A stretch of 64,000 nucleotides of DNA from JASHUC01 sp963849095 (GCA_963849095.1 CAWKGA010000007.1:124001-188000); one strand, 5' to 3'; shown: positions 26,376-36,600, counted from the stretch's first letter. The notes: generated from the sequence alone by a model not told the origin. Made by a program: numbers and translations.

Positions 26376-27563
26376 ATGACGGCCGAGACACGGGTTTGCG
26401 ACGACGATGTATTCAGCCCGGAGGCGGTGCGCAATGCGCGCGCGGTCGATGACCGGCTGCGGGAGCTCGCGCCCGTGGTGCGGCTGTCGCGCGAGAAGAT
26501 CACGGTGCTCGGGCGCTACGATCACGTATCCGCCGCCCTCAGGGACTGGCACTCGTTCTCCTCGCGGTCGCGTCCCTGGCACGATCCGGACTCCGTGCGG
26601 CCCGAGATCCTGCTCGTCGACGATCCGCCGCGGCACACGCAGGTACGCAACGTGGTGAGCGCCACGCTCACGCCGCGCGCGCTCGCAAGCATGGCGGAGA
26701 ATTTTGAGTCCGATGCCGACACTCTGCTGCGCGAGGTCGCGGCGCGGACCGGCGAGGTCATCGATGCGGTGGCGGAGATCACGCAGGCGTTCGTCTACAA
26801 GGTGCTGCCGGACGTGCTCGGCCTGCCGCGGGCCGGTCGCGAGCATCTCTATGCGTTCGGCCACATGGTGTGGGCCACGCTCGGGCCACCGAACGATCTC
26901 TTCCGTGAGGCGATGGAGAACACCGGCCCCGTCATCGAGTGGGTCGATCAGTGCTGCAATCGCGAGAATCTGGATCCTGAGGGGCTCGGGATGCAGATGT
27001 TCCGCGCGGCCGACGCGGGCGAGATCACCGAGGCCGAGGCGAAGCTCCTCGTCCAGGTGCTGCTCTCCGCGGCGGCCGATACCACGGTCATGACGATGGC
27101 AACGGCCCTGCGCGCGTTCAGCCTGTACCCGGACCAGTACTCCTTGCTGCGCGCGGAGCCCGCGCTGCTGCGCAACGCCTTCGAGGAGAGTCTGCGCTGG
27201 GATTCGCCCTCGCGGATGGCAGGGCGAATCACGACCCGGGACGTGGAGGTCGAGGGCTGCGTCATTCCAAAGGGGGAGCGCTGCGGACTGCTGTTCGCGG
27301 CTGCGAACCGCGACCCGCGCAAGTGGGCGAATCCGGACCGCTTTGACGTCCGCCGCGACCATCGCGGGCACGTCGGGTGGGGTTACGGCATCCACGCCTG
27401 TGTCGGCCGGGTGCTCGCGCTGCTCGAGGCCGACGCTCTGCTCGGCGCCTGCATCCGGCACATCGAGGCATTCGAGCCGGCGGGCGAGCCCACCCCCTGG
27501 ATGTCGGCGATCGGCCACGGACCGGCCCGGCTGCCGGTCCGGATCTCACCCGCCGCCCGATGA
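26376..27563 (+). CDS. Bacterial cytochrome P450
   Basis: This 395-aa soluble P450 has the I-helix motif LSAAADTTVMTM, the ExxR motif EESLRW, and the heme loop GWGYGIHACVGRVLA, where the cysteine is the fifth iron ligand. It needs an external ferredoxin and reductase; none is encoded next to it. The oxygenation target is unknown, but neighbours on both sides are SDR dehydrogenases and a FolD gene lies upstream, which would suit oxidation or O-demethylation of an aromatic or terpenoid followed by dehydrogenation. It overlaps the following SDR gene by 4 bases. ATG with GAGGAGAGGGC upstream supports the start. Confidence 0.95.
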   Translation: MTAETRVCDDDVFSPEAVRNARAVDDRLRELAPVVRLSREKITVLGRYDHVSAALRDWHSFSSRSRPWHDPDSVRPEILLVDDPPRHTQVRNVVSATLTPRALASMAENFESDADTLLREVAARTGEVIDAVAEITQAFVYKVLPDVLGLPRAGREHLYAFGHMVWATLGPPNDLFREAMENTGPVIEWVDQCCNRENLDPEGLGMQMFRAADAGEITEAEAKLLVQVLLSAAADTTVMTMATALRAFSLYPDQYSLLRAEPALLRNAFEESLRWDSPSRMAGRITTRDVEVEGCVIPKGERCGLLFAAANRDPRKWANPDRFDVRRDHRGHVGWGYGIHACVGRVLALLEADALLGACIRHIEAFEPAGEPTPWMSAIGHGPARLPVRISPAAR

Positions 27564-28468
27564 ACGATTTTCGCGGCAACGTCGCCTTCGTGACCGGTGG
27601 CGCGAGCGGCATCGGGTTGGGGCTTGCCCGAGCGTTTGCGGCCGAGGGCATGAAGGTCGCCCTGGCGGACGTGCGCGCGGATGCGCTCCGCCGCGCCGTC
27701 AGCGGACTCGCTGCGCAGGGCGCAAGCGCGCTCGCCGTCGATCTCAACGTCGTGGATCGCGCCGCATGGGCGGGAGCCGCGGACCGCGTGGCTCGAGAGC
27801 TCGGACCGGTGCGGCTTCTCTGCAGCAACGCCGGCGTCAATTTCGTCGGACCCACGCAGAACGCGACGCTCCAGGACTGGGACTTCTGTCTCGGCGTGAA
27901 CTTGGGCGGCGCCATCAATGCCGTGACCACGTTCGCTCCGCGCCTGATCGAGCTCGGCGGCGGCCACATCGTGATCACCTCGTCGGTGAGCGGCCTCTTC
28001 ACGAGCGGCGGATCGGGCTGCTACGTCACCTCGAAGTTCGCGCTCGTCGGGCTCGCCGAGTCGCTGCGCGCGGATCTCGCGCCGCATGGCATCGGTGTGT
28101 CGGTGCTGTGCCCCGGACCGGTCCAATCCGATCTGTTCGAGAGCACCGTCGCCGTGCGGCCGGCCAACTTGGCGGCGACCGGGTCGGTGCCCTTGATGCC
28201 CCCCGGGGCTCGGCGGGAGGACACCCCGATATTCGCCACCGCGCCGAGCGGTGAGGAGGTCGGACGACAGGTGCTGCGCGGCATCCGCCGCAACGATCTC
28301 TACATCCTGACGCATCCCGAGATACGGCCGGTGCTCGAGGCCCGCGCCGCCGCGCTGCTCGCTTCGCTCCCCCGCGAGCCGGCCGATCCGCTGAGAGTGG
28401 CCGCCGCGGAGGGCCTGCTCGATGCCTCGCTCTACGCGAGCGAGGCCGCGAAGCCGCCGCCCGCGTGA
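27560..28468 (+). CDS. Short-chain dehydrogenase/reductase
   Basis: This 302-aa SDR shows VTGGASGIGLGLARAFA, CSNAGVN, the serine in TSSVSG and the catalytic Y-x-x-x-K in CYVTSKFALVGLAESL. It is longer than the upstream SDR, with an extra C-terminal helix region after residue 220, as in many alcohol or steroid-type dehydrogenases. The start overlaps the P450 stop by 4 bases (ATGA). It ends the 22-28.5 kb cluster, and its stop codon is buried in the left arm of a perfect 12-bp hairpin. The substrate is unknown. Confidence 0.9.
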   Translation: MNDFRGNVAFVTGGASGIGLGLARAFAAEGMKVALADVRADALRRAVSGLAAQGASALAVDLNVVDRAAWAGAADRVARELGPVRLLCSNAGVNFVGPTQNATLQDWDFCLGVNLGGAINAVTTFAPRLIELGGGHIVITSSVSGLFTSGGSGCYVTSKFALVGLAESLRADLAPHGIGVSVLCPGPVQSDLFESTVAVRPANLAATGSVPLMPPGARREDTPIFATAPSGEEVGRQVLRGIRRNDLYILTHPEIRPVLEARAAALLASLPREPADPLRVAAAEGLLDASLYASEAAKPPPA

Positions 28469-28490
28469 GGCCGAAACGCGGCCTCACGCG
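28462..28490 (+). terminator. Perfect 12-bp hairpin overlapping the SDR stop codon
   Basis: CGCGTGAGGCCG (28462-28473) pairs perfectly with CGGCCTCACGCG (28479-28490) around a 5-base loop, AAACG. The TGA stop at 28466-28468 lies in the left arm. No T-run follows, so termination, if any, may rely on Rho or on stem stability. Its place at the end of a seven-gene run fits an operon end. Confidence 0.55.
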
Positions 28491-28605
28491 CCGCTCATCT
28501 CGTTCGCGAGCTCGAGCCGGTGTGCGCGGCTTGCAAATGAGCCATTGCGTTGTCCGTCGAGATTGCTAAGAATCGCGCTTGCAAACACTCGAGCGCGGGG
28601 TCGTG

Positions 28606-29439
28606 ATGTCGCAGCAGAGAAGCGCGAGTGCGGGTGTCCGCAAGAGCTCCCAGGCGAGCCCGAGCGGCCCTGTCTCCGCGGGCGCCGAGCTCTACTCACT
28701 GTGCCAGACGGCGGCGGCCGACGGCGCGCTCACCGTGCGCGAGCTTGAGCTGCTCGGAGCCTGGCTCGAGCGAAGCGCGGAGGTCGACATCCCCGCTCGC
28801 GCCTATGTTCGAGAGTTGATCGAGCACATCGTGCGCACCGGCAGGGTCGCGCCGGTCGATCTGCAAGCGCTCGGGCGCGTGCTGGAGCCCAGCTTCCCTC
28901 GAGAGCTCAGGCGCCGCCCCGCGGCGTTGCGCCTCGTCGGGAGCGACAGGACGGCCTACCCGGACGACAGTGCGGCGGAGCGGGTCAAGAACGAGATTCT
29001 CGCCTGCGCCTGTTTCATGGTGGCGGGCGGCCAGAGCGAGCGCAGGACGCCGATCATCCAGCGCCAGGCGAGAGCCGGCGAGCCGGTGCTGCTCGTGGTG
29101 GAGCGCCACGACTCGCGAGCGGCGGCCACTATTCAAGTGCTCACGGCGAACGGCAAGCAGCTCGGCTTCGTGCCCGCGCAGCGCGCAAAGGAGCTCGCAC
29201 CGCTCCTCGACCGTGGCGCGAGATACCGCGCGCACCTCATCTGCGTGTCGAGCGGAGTCCATGCACCCGTGCTCATCGTGCGGGCCTTCTTCTATCGAGG
29301 TAACGCGGCTCTGGGATTTCAGCATGCCGGAGCGCGGCGGGTCGTGCCGCGCCGGCTCTCCGGTGCCACCTGGGCGCTCCTGCGGATCGCCGTCGCGCTG
29401 CTCATCGCGGCTGCCGTCGCTCTGGTGCTCAGGACCTGA
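28606..29439 (+). CDS. HIRAN-like domain protein with C-terminal membrane anchor
   Basis: This 277-aa protein starts at ATG 28606. Residues 27-100 form a helical, acidic region (LCQTAAADGALTVRELELLG resembles TerB-like repeats). Residues 132-230 match the HIRAN pattern: FMVAGG, then GEPVLLVVERHDSRAAATIQ, then LGFVPAQRAKELAPLLDRG. The last 25 residues, ending ALLIAAAVALVLRT, form one TM helix. HIRAN domains are best known from DNA-repair and helicase proteins, where they bind DNA ends; a membrane-tethered version is unusual. The HIRAN match is by eye and moderately sure. The next gene encodes an outer-membrane-like protein. Confidence 0.6.
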   Translation: MSQQRSASAGVRKSSQASPSGPVSAGAELYSLCQTAAADGALTVRELELLGAWLERSAEVDIPARAYVRELIEHIVRTGRVAPVDLQALGRVLEPSFPRELRRRPAALRLVGSDRTAYPDDSAAERVKNEILACACFMVAGGQSERRTPIIQRQARAGEPVLLVVERHDSRAAATIQVLTANGKQLGFVPAQRAKELAPLLDRGARYRAHLICVSSGVHAPVLIVRAFFYRGNAALGFQHAGARRVVPRRLSGATWALLRIAVALLIAAAVALVLRT

Positions 29440-29455
29440 AGCCTGAAGCCGAGAG

Positions 29456-29483
29456 CCTTGGGCCTGAACCCTTGGGCCTGAAC
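29456..29483 (+). repeat. Perfect 14-bp tandem duplication containing the next gene's TTG start
   Basis: CCTTGGGCCTGAAC occurs twice head to tail (29456-29469, 29470-29483). Just before it stand two CCTGAAG units. The second copy holds the TTG at 29472 used as the start of the outer-membrane-like gene. Confidence 0.7.
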
Positions 29484-30512
29484 CCGCCACTCGGAGTAGG
29501 TTGCGCGCTGCTGCTCCTGGCAGCCTGGGCGCCGGCGCATTCCCAGAGCCCCGGCGATACCTCGATTCCCGTCGAGTCGACGACGATCGTGCCGCCGGAG
29601 AAGTACCAATGGCTCGACGAGGTGCGCGAGCTGATCTACGACACCGTGTGGGAGAGCGCGATGCACGTCGACCGCTGGTTCGGCTCCGAGGAGCCGGACG
29701 TGGCCTATGAGCAGGCATCGGGCAGCGTTGCCCCGGGATTGCTCTGGGACCGCTACGACGGCCTGCACACGCTCCTGCGCTTCCTTGGCGACGTGCCGCT
29801 GCCGCAGCTGAGCGATAGCCTCCATGCCTTCGTCGGACGGCTCAATCCCGAGGAGTTCGTCTCGGAGAGTCAGGCGCCGTCCGGCGTGTTCCCCAATCCG
29901 TTCGCTCCTAATCCGCAGGACGAGACGCTGCTCGGCATCCAGTACTACCAGCCGCTGCATCCGGGCGCGCAGTGGGATACGGGGGCCGGACTGCCGGTAA
30001 CGCTGTCGAGATTCGACCCCTACTTCAAGGGCGGCTATCTCTACCAGATCGGCGACCCCTCCGAAGGGGTGCTCATCTGGCGCCAGGATGCGTTCTACCA
30101 GAGCAGCCAGGGAGGCTTCGGCGTGACGAACCGGGTCGATCTGCAACGCCTGATCACGCCGGGATTGCTGCTCAGCTGGACCGCCTCGACCACGTATGCG
30201 CAGCGGTCCTACGGGTGGAACAGCTACTCGACCGTCGATGCGTACTTCTCCTACGCCGAGCGCCGCGCCCTGGTGGCCGAGGTCGAGGTGGACGGGGCGA
30301 CCCAGGCCGCGGTGCCGCTGCAGGACTACGGCATCAAGATCGCGTATCGCCGCAGCATCCTCCGGGACTGGCTCATCCTCGAGGTGCGGACGAGCCTCGA
30401 CTGGCCGCGGGACTTCGTGTGGCAGCGCCGCGAGGCGAGCCCCGGGATCGGGATCGGCTTCGAGATGGAGTTCGGATCCGACGTATTCCTCGCGCGTCCG
30501 ATCACATTCTGA
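29472..30512 (+). CDS. Predicted exported protein, probably outer-membrane beta-barrel
   Basis: This 346-aa protein has a signal peptide (LGVGCALLLLAAWAPAHSQ) and no internal hydrophobic helix. The second half is rich in alternating aromatic/polar strands (GGYLYQIGDPSEGVLIWRQD, LLLSWTASTTYAQRSYGWNS) and ends in phenylalanine (ARPITF), as outer-membrane barrels often do. I do not recognise a named family. The TTG start at 29472 is a guess: it lies inside a 14-bp tandem duplication and has no strong ribosome site. It follows the HIRAN-like gene by 32 bases and precedes peptide deformylase by 25, all on one strand. Confidence 0.68.
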   Translation: MGLNPPLGVGCALLLLAAWAPAHSQSPGDTSIPVESTTIVPPEKYQWLDEVRELIYDTVWESAMHVDRWFGSEEPDVAYEQASGSVAPGLLWDRYDGLHTLLRFLGDVPLPQLSDSLHAFVGRLNPEEFVSESQAPSGVFPNPFAPNPQDETLLGIQYYQPLHPGAQWDTGAGLPVTLSRFDPYFKGGYLYQIGDPSEGVLIWRQDAFYQSSQGGFGVTNRVDLQRLITPGLLLSWTASTTYAQRSYGWNSYSTVDAYFSYAERRALVAEVEVDGATQAAVPLQDYGIKIAYRRSILRDWLILEVRTSLDWPRDFVWQRREASPGIGIGFEMEFGSDVFLARPITF

Positions 30513-30537
30513 GCGCGGCGAAGGTACACTCGCGCGC

Positions 30538-31068
30538 ATGGCGGTGAGGCCGGTACTGCGAATGGGGCATCCGCTGCTGCGGCAGGTCGCGGCGCCCGCG
30601 GTCGTCGGGAGCCCCGAGCTCTACGCCCTGGTCGAGGACATGGACGATACGATGCGGGATCAGAGCGGCGCCGGGCTCGCGGCGCCGCAAATCGGCGTGA
30701 GCGTGCGCGTCGTGATCTTCGAGATGAAGGACAATCCGCGTTATCCGCACGTTGCGCCGGTGCCGTACACGGTGCTCGTGAATCCCATGTTGACGATGCT
30801 CGGGGAGGAGCAGGAGGAAGGCTGGGAGGGCTGCCTCTCGGTGCCGGGATTGAGGGGTCTGGTGCCGCGCTACCGCAGGCTCCGCTATCAGGGATTCACT
30901 CCCGATGGGACGCCCATCGACCGCACGGTCGAGGGGTTTCATGCGCGGGTCGTGCAGCACGAGGTCGATCACCTCGACGGCATTCTCTACCCGCAGAGGA
31001 TCCGGGACTTGAGCAGCTTCGGGTTCGAGGACGCGCTCGCCGGCCAGATGACACCGATGCCCGATTAG
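30538..31068 (+). CDS. def: Peptide deformylase
   Basis: This 176-aa metalloenzyme removes the N-formyl group from nascent proteins. All three active-site motifs are present: GAGLAAPQIG (44-53), EGCLSVPGLRG and QHEVDHLDGILY, giving the Cys and two His metal ligands and the catalytic Glu. The ATG at 30538 directly precedes the usual MAVRPVLRMGHPLLR N-terminus. It is not next to fmt, as it is in many genomes, so it may be a second deformylase; only the full genome can tell. It converges with the minus-strand yebC gene across 15 bases. Confidence 0.95.
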   Translation: MAVRPVLRMGHPLLRQVAAPAVVGSPELYALVEDMDDTMRDQSGAGLAAPQIGVSVRVVIFEMKDNPRYPHVAPVPYTVLVNPMLTMLGEEQEEGWEGCLSVPGLRGLVPRYRRLRYQGFTPDGTPIDRTVEGFHARVVQHEVDHLDGILYPQRIRDLSSFGFEDALAGQMTPMPD

Positions 31069-31083
31069 GCGGGCTCAGGCCGC

Positions 31084-31806
31084 TCAGGCGAGGGTGTGAA
31101 ACACCCTCTGGACGTCTTCGTCTTGCTCGAGCTTGTCGATGAGCGTCAGGACCTCGGTGGCCTCGACCTCCGCGAGCTCGGTCGGCACGGTGCAGACATA
31201 TTCATGCTCCGCGGAGAGCGGGGCGATGCCGCGCGCTTCCAGCGCTTCCTGCAGGTGGCCGAAATCGGCGAACGCGCAGCGAATGACGAGCTGCGGCTCG
31301 CCCTTCTCGCCGGTGCTCTCGCCCATCTCCTCCAGGCCATGATCGATGAGGTAGAGCTCCAGCTCGTCCTGGTCGAGCCCGGAAGGATGCAGGCGGAACA
31401 CTCCCATCTTCTTGAACAGGAAGCTGACGCTGCCGCTCGTCGCGAGATTGCCCCCGTTCTTGGTGATGAGGTTGCGCACGGCGGCGACGGTGCGCGTTGG
31501 ATTGTCGGTCGCCGTCTCGACGAGCAGGGCGACGCCGTGGGGAGCGTAGCCCTCGTAGATCACTTCCTGGTAATTCGCCGCGTCGCGGCCCGACGCGCGC
31601 TTGATCGCCGCCTCGATCTTGTCCTTCGGCATGTTCACGGCGCGGGCGTTGTGGATGAGCCTGCGCAGCGTGGGGTTGCCGGCCGGGTCGGTGCCTCCCG
31701 ACTTGACGGCCATCGTGATGTCCTTCGCGATGCGGGCGAATTGCTTCGCCATGCGGTTCCACCGCGCGAACATCGTCGCTTTTCTGACTTCGAAGATCCG
31801 TCCCAT
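31084..31806 (-). CDS. YebC/PmpR-family DNA-binding regulator / translation-rescue protein
   Basis: This 240-aa protein belongs to the YebC/TACO1 family. The start is placed at 31806 to give MGRIFEVRKATMFARWNRM, the N-terminus of one branch of the family (E. coli YebC begins differently). Further marks are NARAVNMPKDKIEAAIKRAS, YEGYAPHGVALLVETATDN and NLITKNGGNLATSGSVSFLF. Members bind nucleic acid; roles in transcription control and in relieving ribosome stalling at proline stretches have been reported. It is not next to ruvC here, unlike many gammaproteobacteria. The upstream desaturase gene ends 45 bases away on the same strand. Confidence 0.92.
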   Translation of the reverse strand: MGRIFEVRKATMFARWNRMAKQFARIAKDITMAVKSGGTDPAGNPTLRRLIHNARAVNMPKDKIEAAIKRASGRDAANYQEVIYEGYAPHGVALLVETATDNPTRTVAAVRNLITKNGGNLATSGSVSFLFKKMGVFRLHPSGLDQDELELYLIDHGLEEMGESTGEKGEPQLVIRCAFADFGHLQEALEARGIAPLSAEHEYVCTVPTELAEVEATEVLTLIDKLEQDEDVQRVFHTLA

Positions 31807-31851
31807 ACGCTGCCGGCCGCTCCCCGCGCGCGCGCACCCTCTCTCCAAGCT

Positions 31852-33009
<1,158 letters not shown>

Positions 33010-33167
33010 GTGTCGTTCTGCTCGGGGAGGGGGTCGGATCACGTGGCCGCAAATGAGGGGCGAACCATATCATGAACAAGGGGGTTATCAAGCGGACGAA
33101 TCAAGGCCTTTGACGCGTTTCCCGGACGGGGCGGACGGGCCGAAAGGGGGGGGTCCGAGGGGCGGTC

Positions 33168-33188
33168 GGGCGGGAGGGGTGGGTCGGG
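33168..33188 (+). other. Candidate G-quadruplex in the desaturase/EthD gap
   Basis: Within the 271-base non-coding interval 33010-33280 the plus strand has GGG runs at 33168, 33172, 33176, 33181 and 33186 with loops of 1-2 bases, which satisfies a simple G3+N1-7 quadruplex rule. Another long G-run stands at 33146-33153. Apart from this and a purine-rich stretch nothing else is evident in the interval, which must hold the promoters of both divergent genes. Confidence 0.5.
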
Positions 33189-33280
33189 CCGGAAGGGCGG
33201 CCCTCCAGCCACCGTTCCGCGGCGGGGGTCGCAAAGGTATAGTCGCGGTCCCTTGGATTCGCGGAACCCGGAGAGCCCCC

Positions 33281-33598
33281 ATGATCACTGTGACCGTGCT
33301 TTATCCGAACAAGGAAGGCGCGAAATTCGACATGAGCTACTACCTCGGCAAGCACATTCCGATGGTCAAGAAGCTCCTGGGACCGGCCCTGAAAGGGGTC
33401 GTCGTGGAGCAGGGCATCGGGGGAGCGGTGCCGGGGTCCAAGGCGACCTATGCGGTCGTCGGCCACCTGCGCTTCGATTCCGCTGAGTCGTTCCAGGCAG
33501 CCTTCGGCCCCCACGCCGCGACCATCCAGGGCGACGTGCGCAATTACTCGGGGGGCGTCGAGCCGCTCATTCAGCTGAGCGAGGTGAAGCTCTCCTGA
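33281..33598 (+). CDS. EthD-family small dimeric alpha/beta-barrel protein
   Basis: This 105-aa protein matches the EthD family (PF07110): MITVTVLYPNKEGAKFDMSY and YLGKHIPMVKKLLGPAL, then a central strand-helix repeat ending VRNYSGGVEPLIQLSEV. EthD proteins are small ferredoxin-like dimers found with ether- or quinone-metabolising systems; the exact reaction is mostly undefined. The ATG at 33281 was chosen because the family begins right there; upstream frame sequence is low-complexity. It lies alone, 77 bases before lhr. Confidence 0.88.
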   Translation: MITVTVLYPNKEGAKFDMSYYLGKHIPMVKKLLGPALKGVVVEQGIGGAVPGSKATYAVVGHLRFDSAESFQAAFGPHAATIQGDVRNYSGGVEPLIQLSEVKLS

Positions 33599-33600
33599 TC

Positions 33601-33630
33601 GCGCCTGCGCCTGCGCCCGCGCTTGCGCCC
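33601..33630 (+). repeat. Five tandem hexamers (GCGCCT-like)
   Basis: Five head-to-tail 6-base units, GCGCCT, GCGCCT, GCGCCC, GCGCTT, GCGCCC, begin 2 bases after the EthD stop. They run into a 12-base palindrome (GCGCCCGGGCGC) and a GC-rich block before the lhr ATG at 33675. This is a possible slippage-prone or structured leader. Confidence 0.6.
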
Positions 33631-33674
33631 GGGCGCCGCGGGCAGGGCGGGCGCCGGCACGCTATGCTGCCGGG

Positions 33675-36600
33675 ATGCCCCCGCTCGAGGCATTTCATCC
33701 AGCCGTAGCCGCCTGGTTCGCCAAGACCTTCGACGCGCCGACCTCGGCGCAAGCGCAAGCGTGGCCCGCGATCCAGTCCGGCCGCCACACGCTGATCGCG
33801 GCACCGACCGGCTCGGGGAAGACCTTCGCGGCCTTTCTCGCCGTGCTCGACCGGCTGGTGCGTGAGGGCCTCGCCGGAGGACTCGCGGATGCGACCCGCG
33901 TGGTCTACGTCTCGCCCCTCAAGGCGCTGTCGAACGACATCCAGCGCAATCTGTCGGCGCCGCTCGAGGGCATCCGCGAGGAGCTCCGGGCGCTCGGGCT
34001 CCCGCCCGTCGAGATTCGGACGATGGTGCGCACGGGCGACACTCCGCAGCGGGAGCGCGCGAGCATGCGGCGCACGCCGCCGCACATCGTGGTAACGACG
34101 CCGGAGTCGCTGTACGTGCTGCTTGGCTCGGAATCCGGCCGCAAGATGCTCGCGACGACGGAGACCGTGATCATCGACGAGATCCACGCCGTCGCGGGCA
34201 ACAAGCGAGGCGCGCACCTCGCGCTGTCGCTGGAGAGGCTCGAGGCGCTCGCGGGGGCGCCGACGCGCATCGGTCTTTCCGCGACCCAGACGCCGCTCGA
34301 GGAGGTCGCGCGCTTCCTCCTCGGAGCCCGCGCGGGTCCGGATGCGGCATCCCGTTGCGCCATCATCGACGCGGGCCACACCCGGCGGCGCGACCTCGCT
34401 CTGGAGCTGCCGTCGGCTCCGCTGGAGGCGGTGATGTCGGGAGAGGTGTGGACCCAGGTCTACGACCGGTTGGCGGCGCTCGCCCGCGAGCACCGCTCGA
34501 CCCTGGTCTTCGTCAATACCCGGCGTCTCGCGGAGCGCGTGGCGAGGCAGCTCTCCGAGCGGCTCGGTGCCGGGAACGTGATGGCGCACCACGGCAGCCT
34601 CGCTCGGGAGCGCAGGCTCGAGGCCGAGCAGCGCCTCAAGCGGGGCGAGCTGAGAGTGCTCGTCGCGACGGCATCGCTCGAGCTCGGCATCGACATCGGG
34701 GATGTCGATCTCGCCTGCCAGCTCGGCTCCCCGCGCTCGATCAACGCGTTCCTGCAGCGAGCCGGCCGCTCGGGTCATGCTGTCGGAGGGCTCTGCAAGG
34801 GCCGGCTGTTCCCGCTCTCCCGCGACGACCTGGTGGAGTGCGCCGCGCTGCTCGATGCCGTGCGGCGCGGCGAGCTCGATCGCTTGGCGGTTCCGGCAGG
34901 ATCGCTCGACGTGCTGTCGCAGCAGATCGCGGCGGAGGTGGCCGCGCGCGAGTGGAGCGAGGAGGAGCTTTTCCGGCGCGTTCGCATGGCTCATCCCTAC
35001 CGCGATCTCGATCGCGGCGAGTTTGATGACGTCGTGCGCATGCTTGCAGAGGGCTTCAGCACCCGGCGCGGGCGGCACGGCGCACTCGTGCATTACGATG
35101 CCGTCCATCGCATGCTGCGGCCGCGCCGCGGGGCGCGACTCACCGCGCTCACCTCGGGCGGAGCGATCCCCGACACGGCGGACTACCGGGTGGTGCTCGA
35201 GCCCGCGGGGCACCTCGTGGGAACGGTCAACGAGGACTTCGCGGTGGAGAGTCTGGCCGGGGATGTCTTTCAGCTCGGCAACACTTCCTACCGCATCCTG
35301 CGCGTGGAGCGCGGCACGGTGCGCGTCCAGGATGCCGAGGGCATGCCGCCTTCCATTCCTTTCTGGCTGGGCGAGGCGCCGGGACGGACGGACGAGCTGT
35401 CGCTCGCCGTCTCGCGGCTGCGCCGCGACGTCGAAGAACGGCTCGAGGTCTCGCGGGACGAAGCGCTTGCGTCGCTTACCGCCGCGGGCATCGGCGAGCC
35501 TGCGGCATCGCAGCTCGTGGATTACCTCGCGGCGGCGCGCGCTGCGCTCGGCTGCCTCCCGACGCAAGACACGGTGGTGCTCGAGCGTTTCTTCGACGAG
35601 TCGGGCGGCATGCAGCTCGTCGTGCACGCGCCCTTCGGCATCCGGGTCAACCGCGCCTGGGGACTCGCGCTGCGCAAGCGCTTCTGCCGCCAGTTCAACT
35701 TCGAGCTGCAGGCGGCCGCGACGGAGGACAGCCTGGTGCTGTCGCTCACGACCGCGCACAGCTTCGAGCTCGCCGATGCGGCGCGGTATCTGCGCTCCGG
35801 CACCGTGCGCTCGCTGCTCACTCAGGCGGTCTGCGCGGCGCCGATGTTCACGACCCGGTGGCGCTGGGCGGCGTCGATCGCGCTGGCATTGCCTCGCTTT
35901 CGCGGCGGCCGGCGGGTGCCGCCCCAGCTCGTGCGCATGCAGGCTGAAGACCTTCTCGCCGCCGTGTTTCCCGATCAGGTCGCCTGTGCCGAGAACCTGC
36001 AGGGCGAGCTCGAGATTCCCGATCACCCGCTCGTCAGGCAGACGCTGCGCGACTGTCTGGAGGAGGCGATGGACATCGAGCGCTTCGAGGCGCTGCTGCG
36101 CGCGCTCGAGAGCGGCACGGTCCGGGTCATCGCGCGCGACCTGACCGAGCCCTCGCCGCTCGCCCTGGAGGTGCTGTCGGCGCGTCCCTATGCCTATCTC
36201 GACGATGCGCCGCTCGAGGAGCGCCGCACCCAGGCGGTGATGAGCCGGCGCTGGCTCGATCCGCAGTCCGCCGCAGACATCGGCAGGCTCGATGCGGAGG
36301 CGGTCGCGCGCGTGCGCGAGGAGGCTTGGCCCGACGCGGCGAGCGCGGATGAGCTGCACGATGCGCTGCAGTGGCTCGGCTTTCTCACCGCCGCGGAAGC
36401 TCGCCGCAATCCCGCGTGGGTCCCGCTTCTCGCGGAGCTCGCCGCACAGGGCCGAACGGCTCGCGTCTCGATGCCCGCGGGGTCACTTGAAGGGTCAATC
36501 GAGCTCCTGTTCGCGGCCGAGAGGCACGAGCTCTTTCACGCCCTGTTTCCGGCGGCCTCGATCACAGAGACCCCGCCGGTGTTGCCGTCGAGCCGGACGT

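Noticed and set aside
25518..27518. A 666-codon minus-strand frame opposite the SDR and P450 genes
   Set aside because: The plus strand carries clear SDR and P450 motifs; the minus-strand product is unstructured and rich in Arg and His.
33567..36359. A 930-codon open frame on the minus strand within lhr
   Set aside because: It is antisense to the unmistakable helicase motifs of Lhr. In DNA this GC-rich, long stop-free frames opposite real genes are expected, and its composition (Arg/Ala/Gly/Glu-rich, no motifs) is typical of a shadow.
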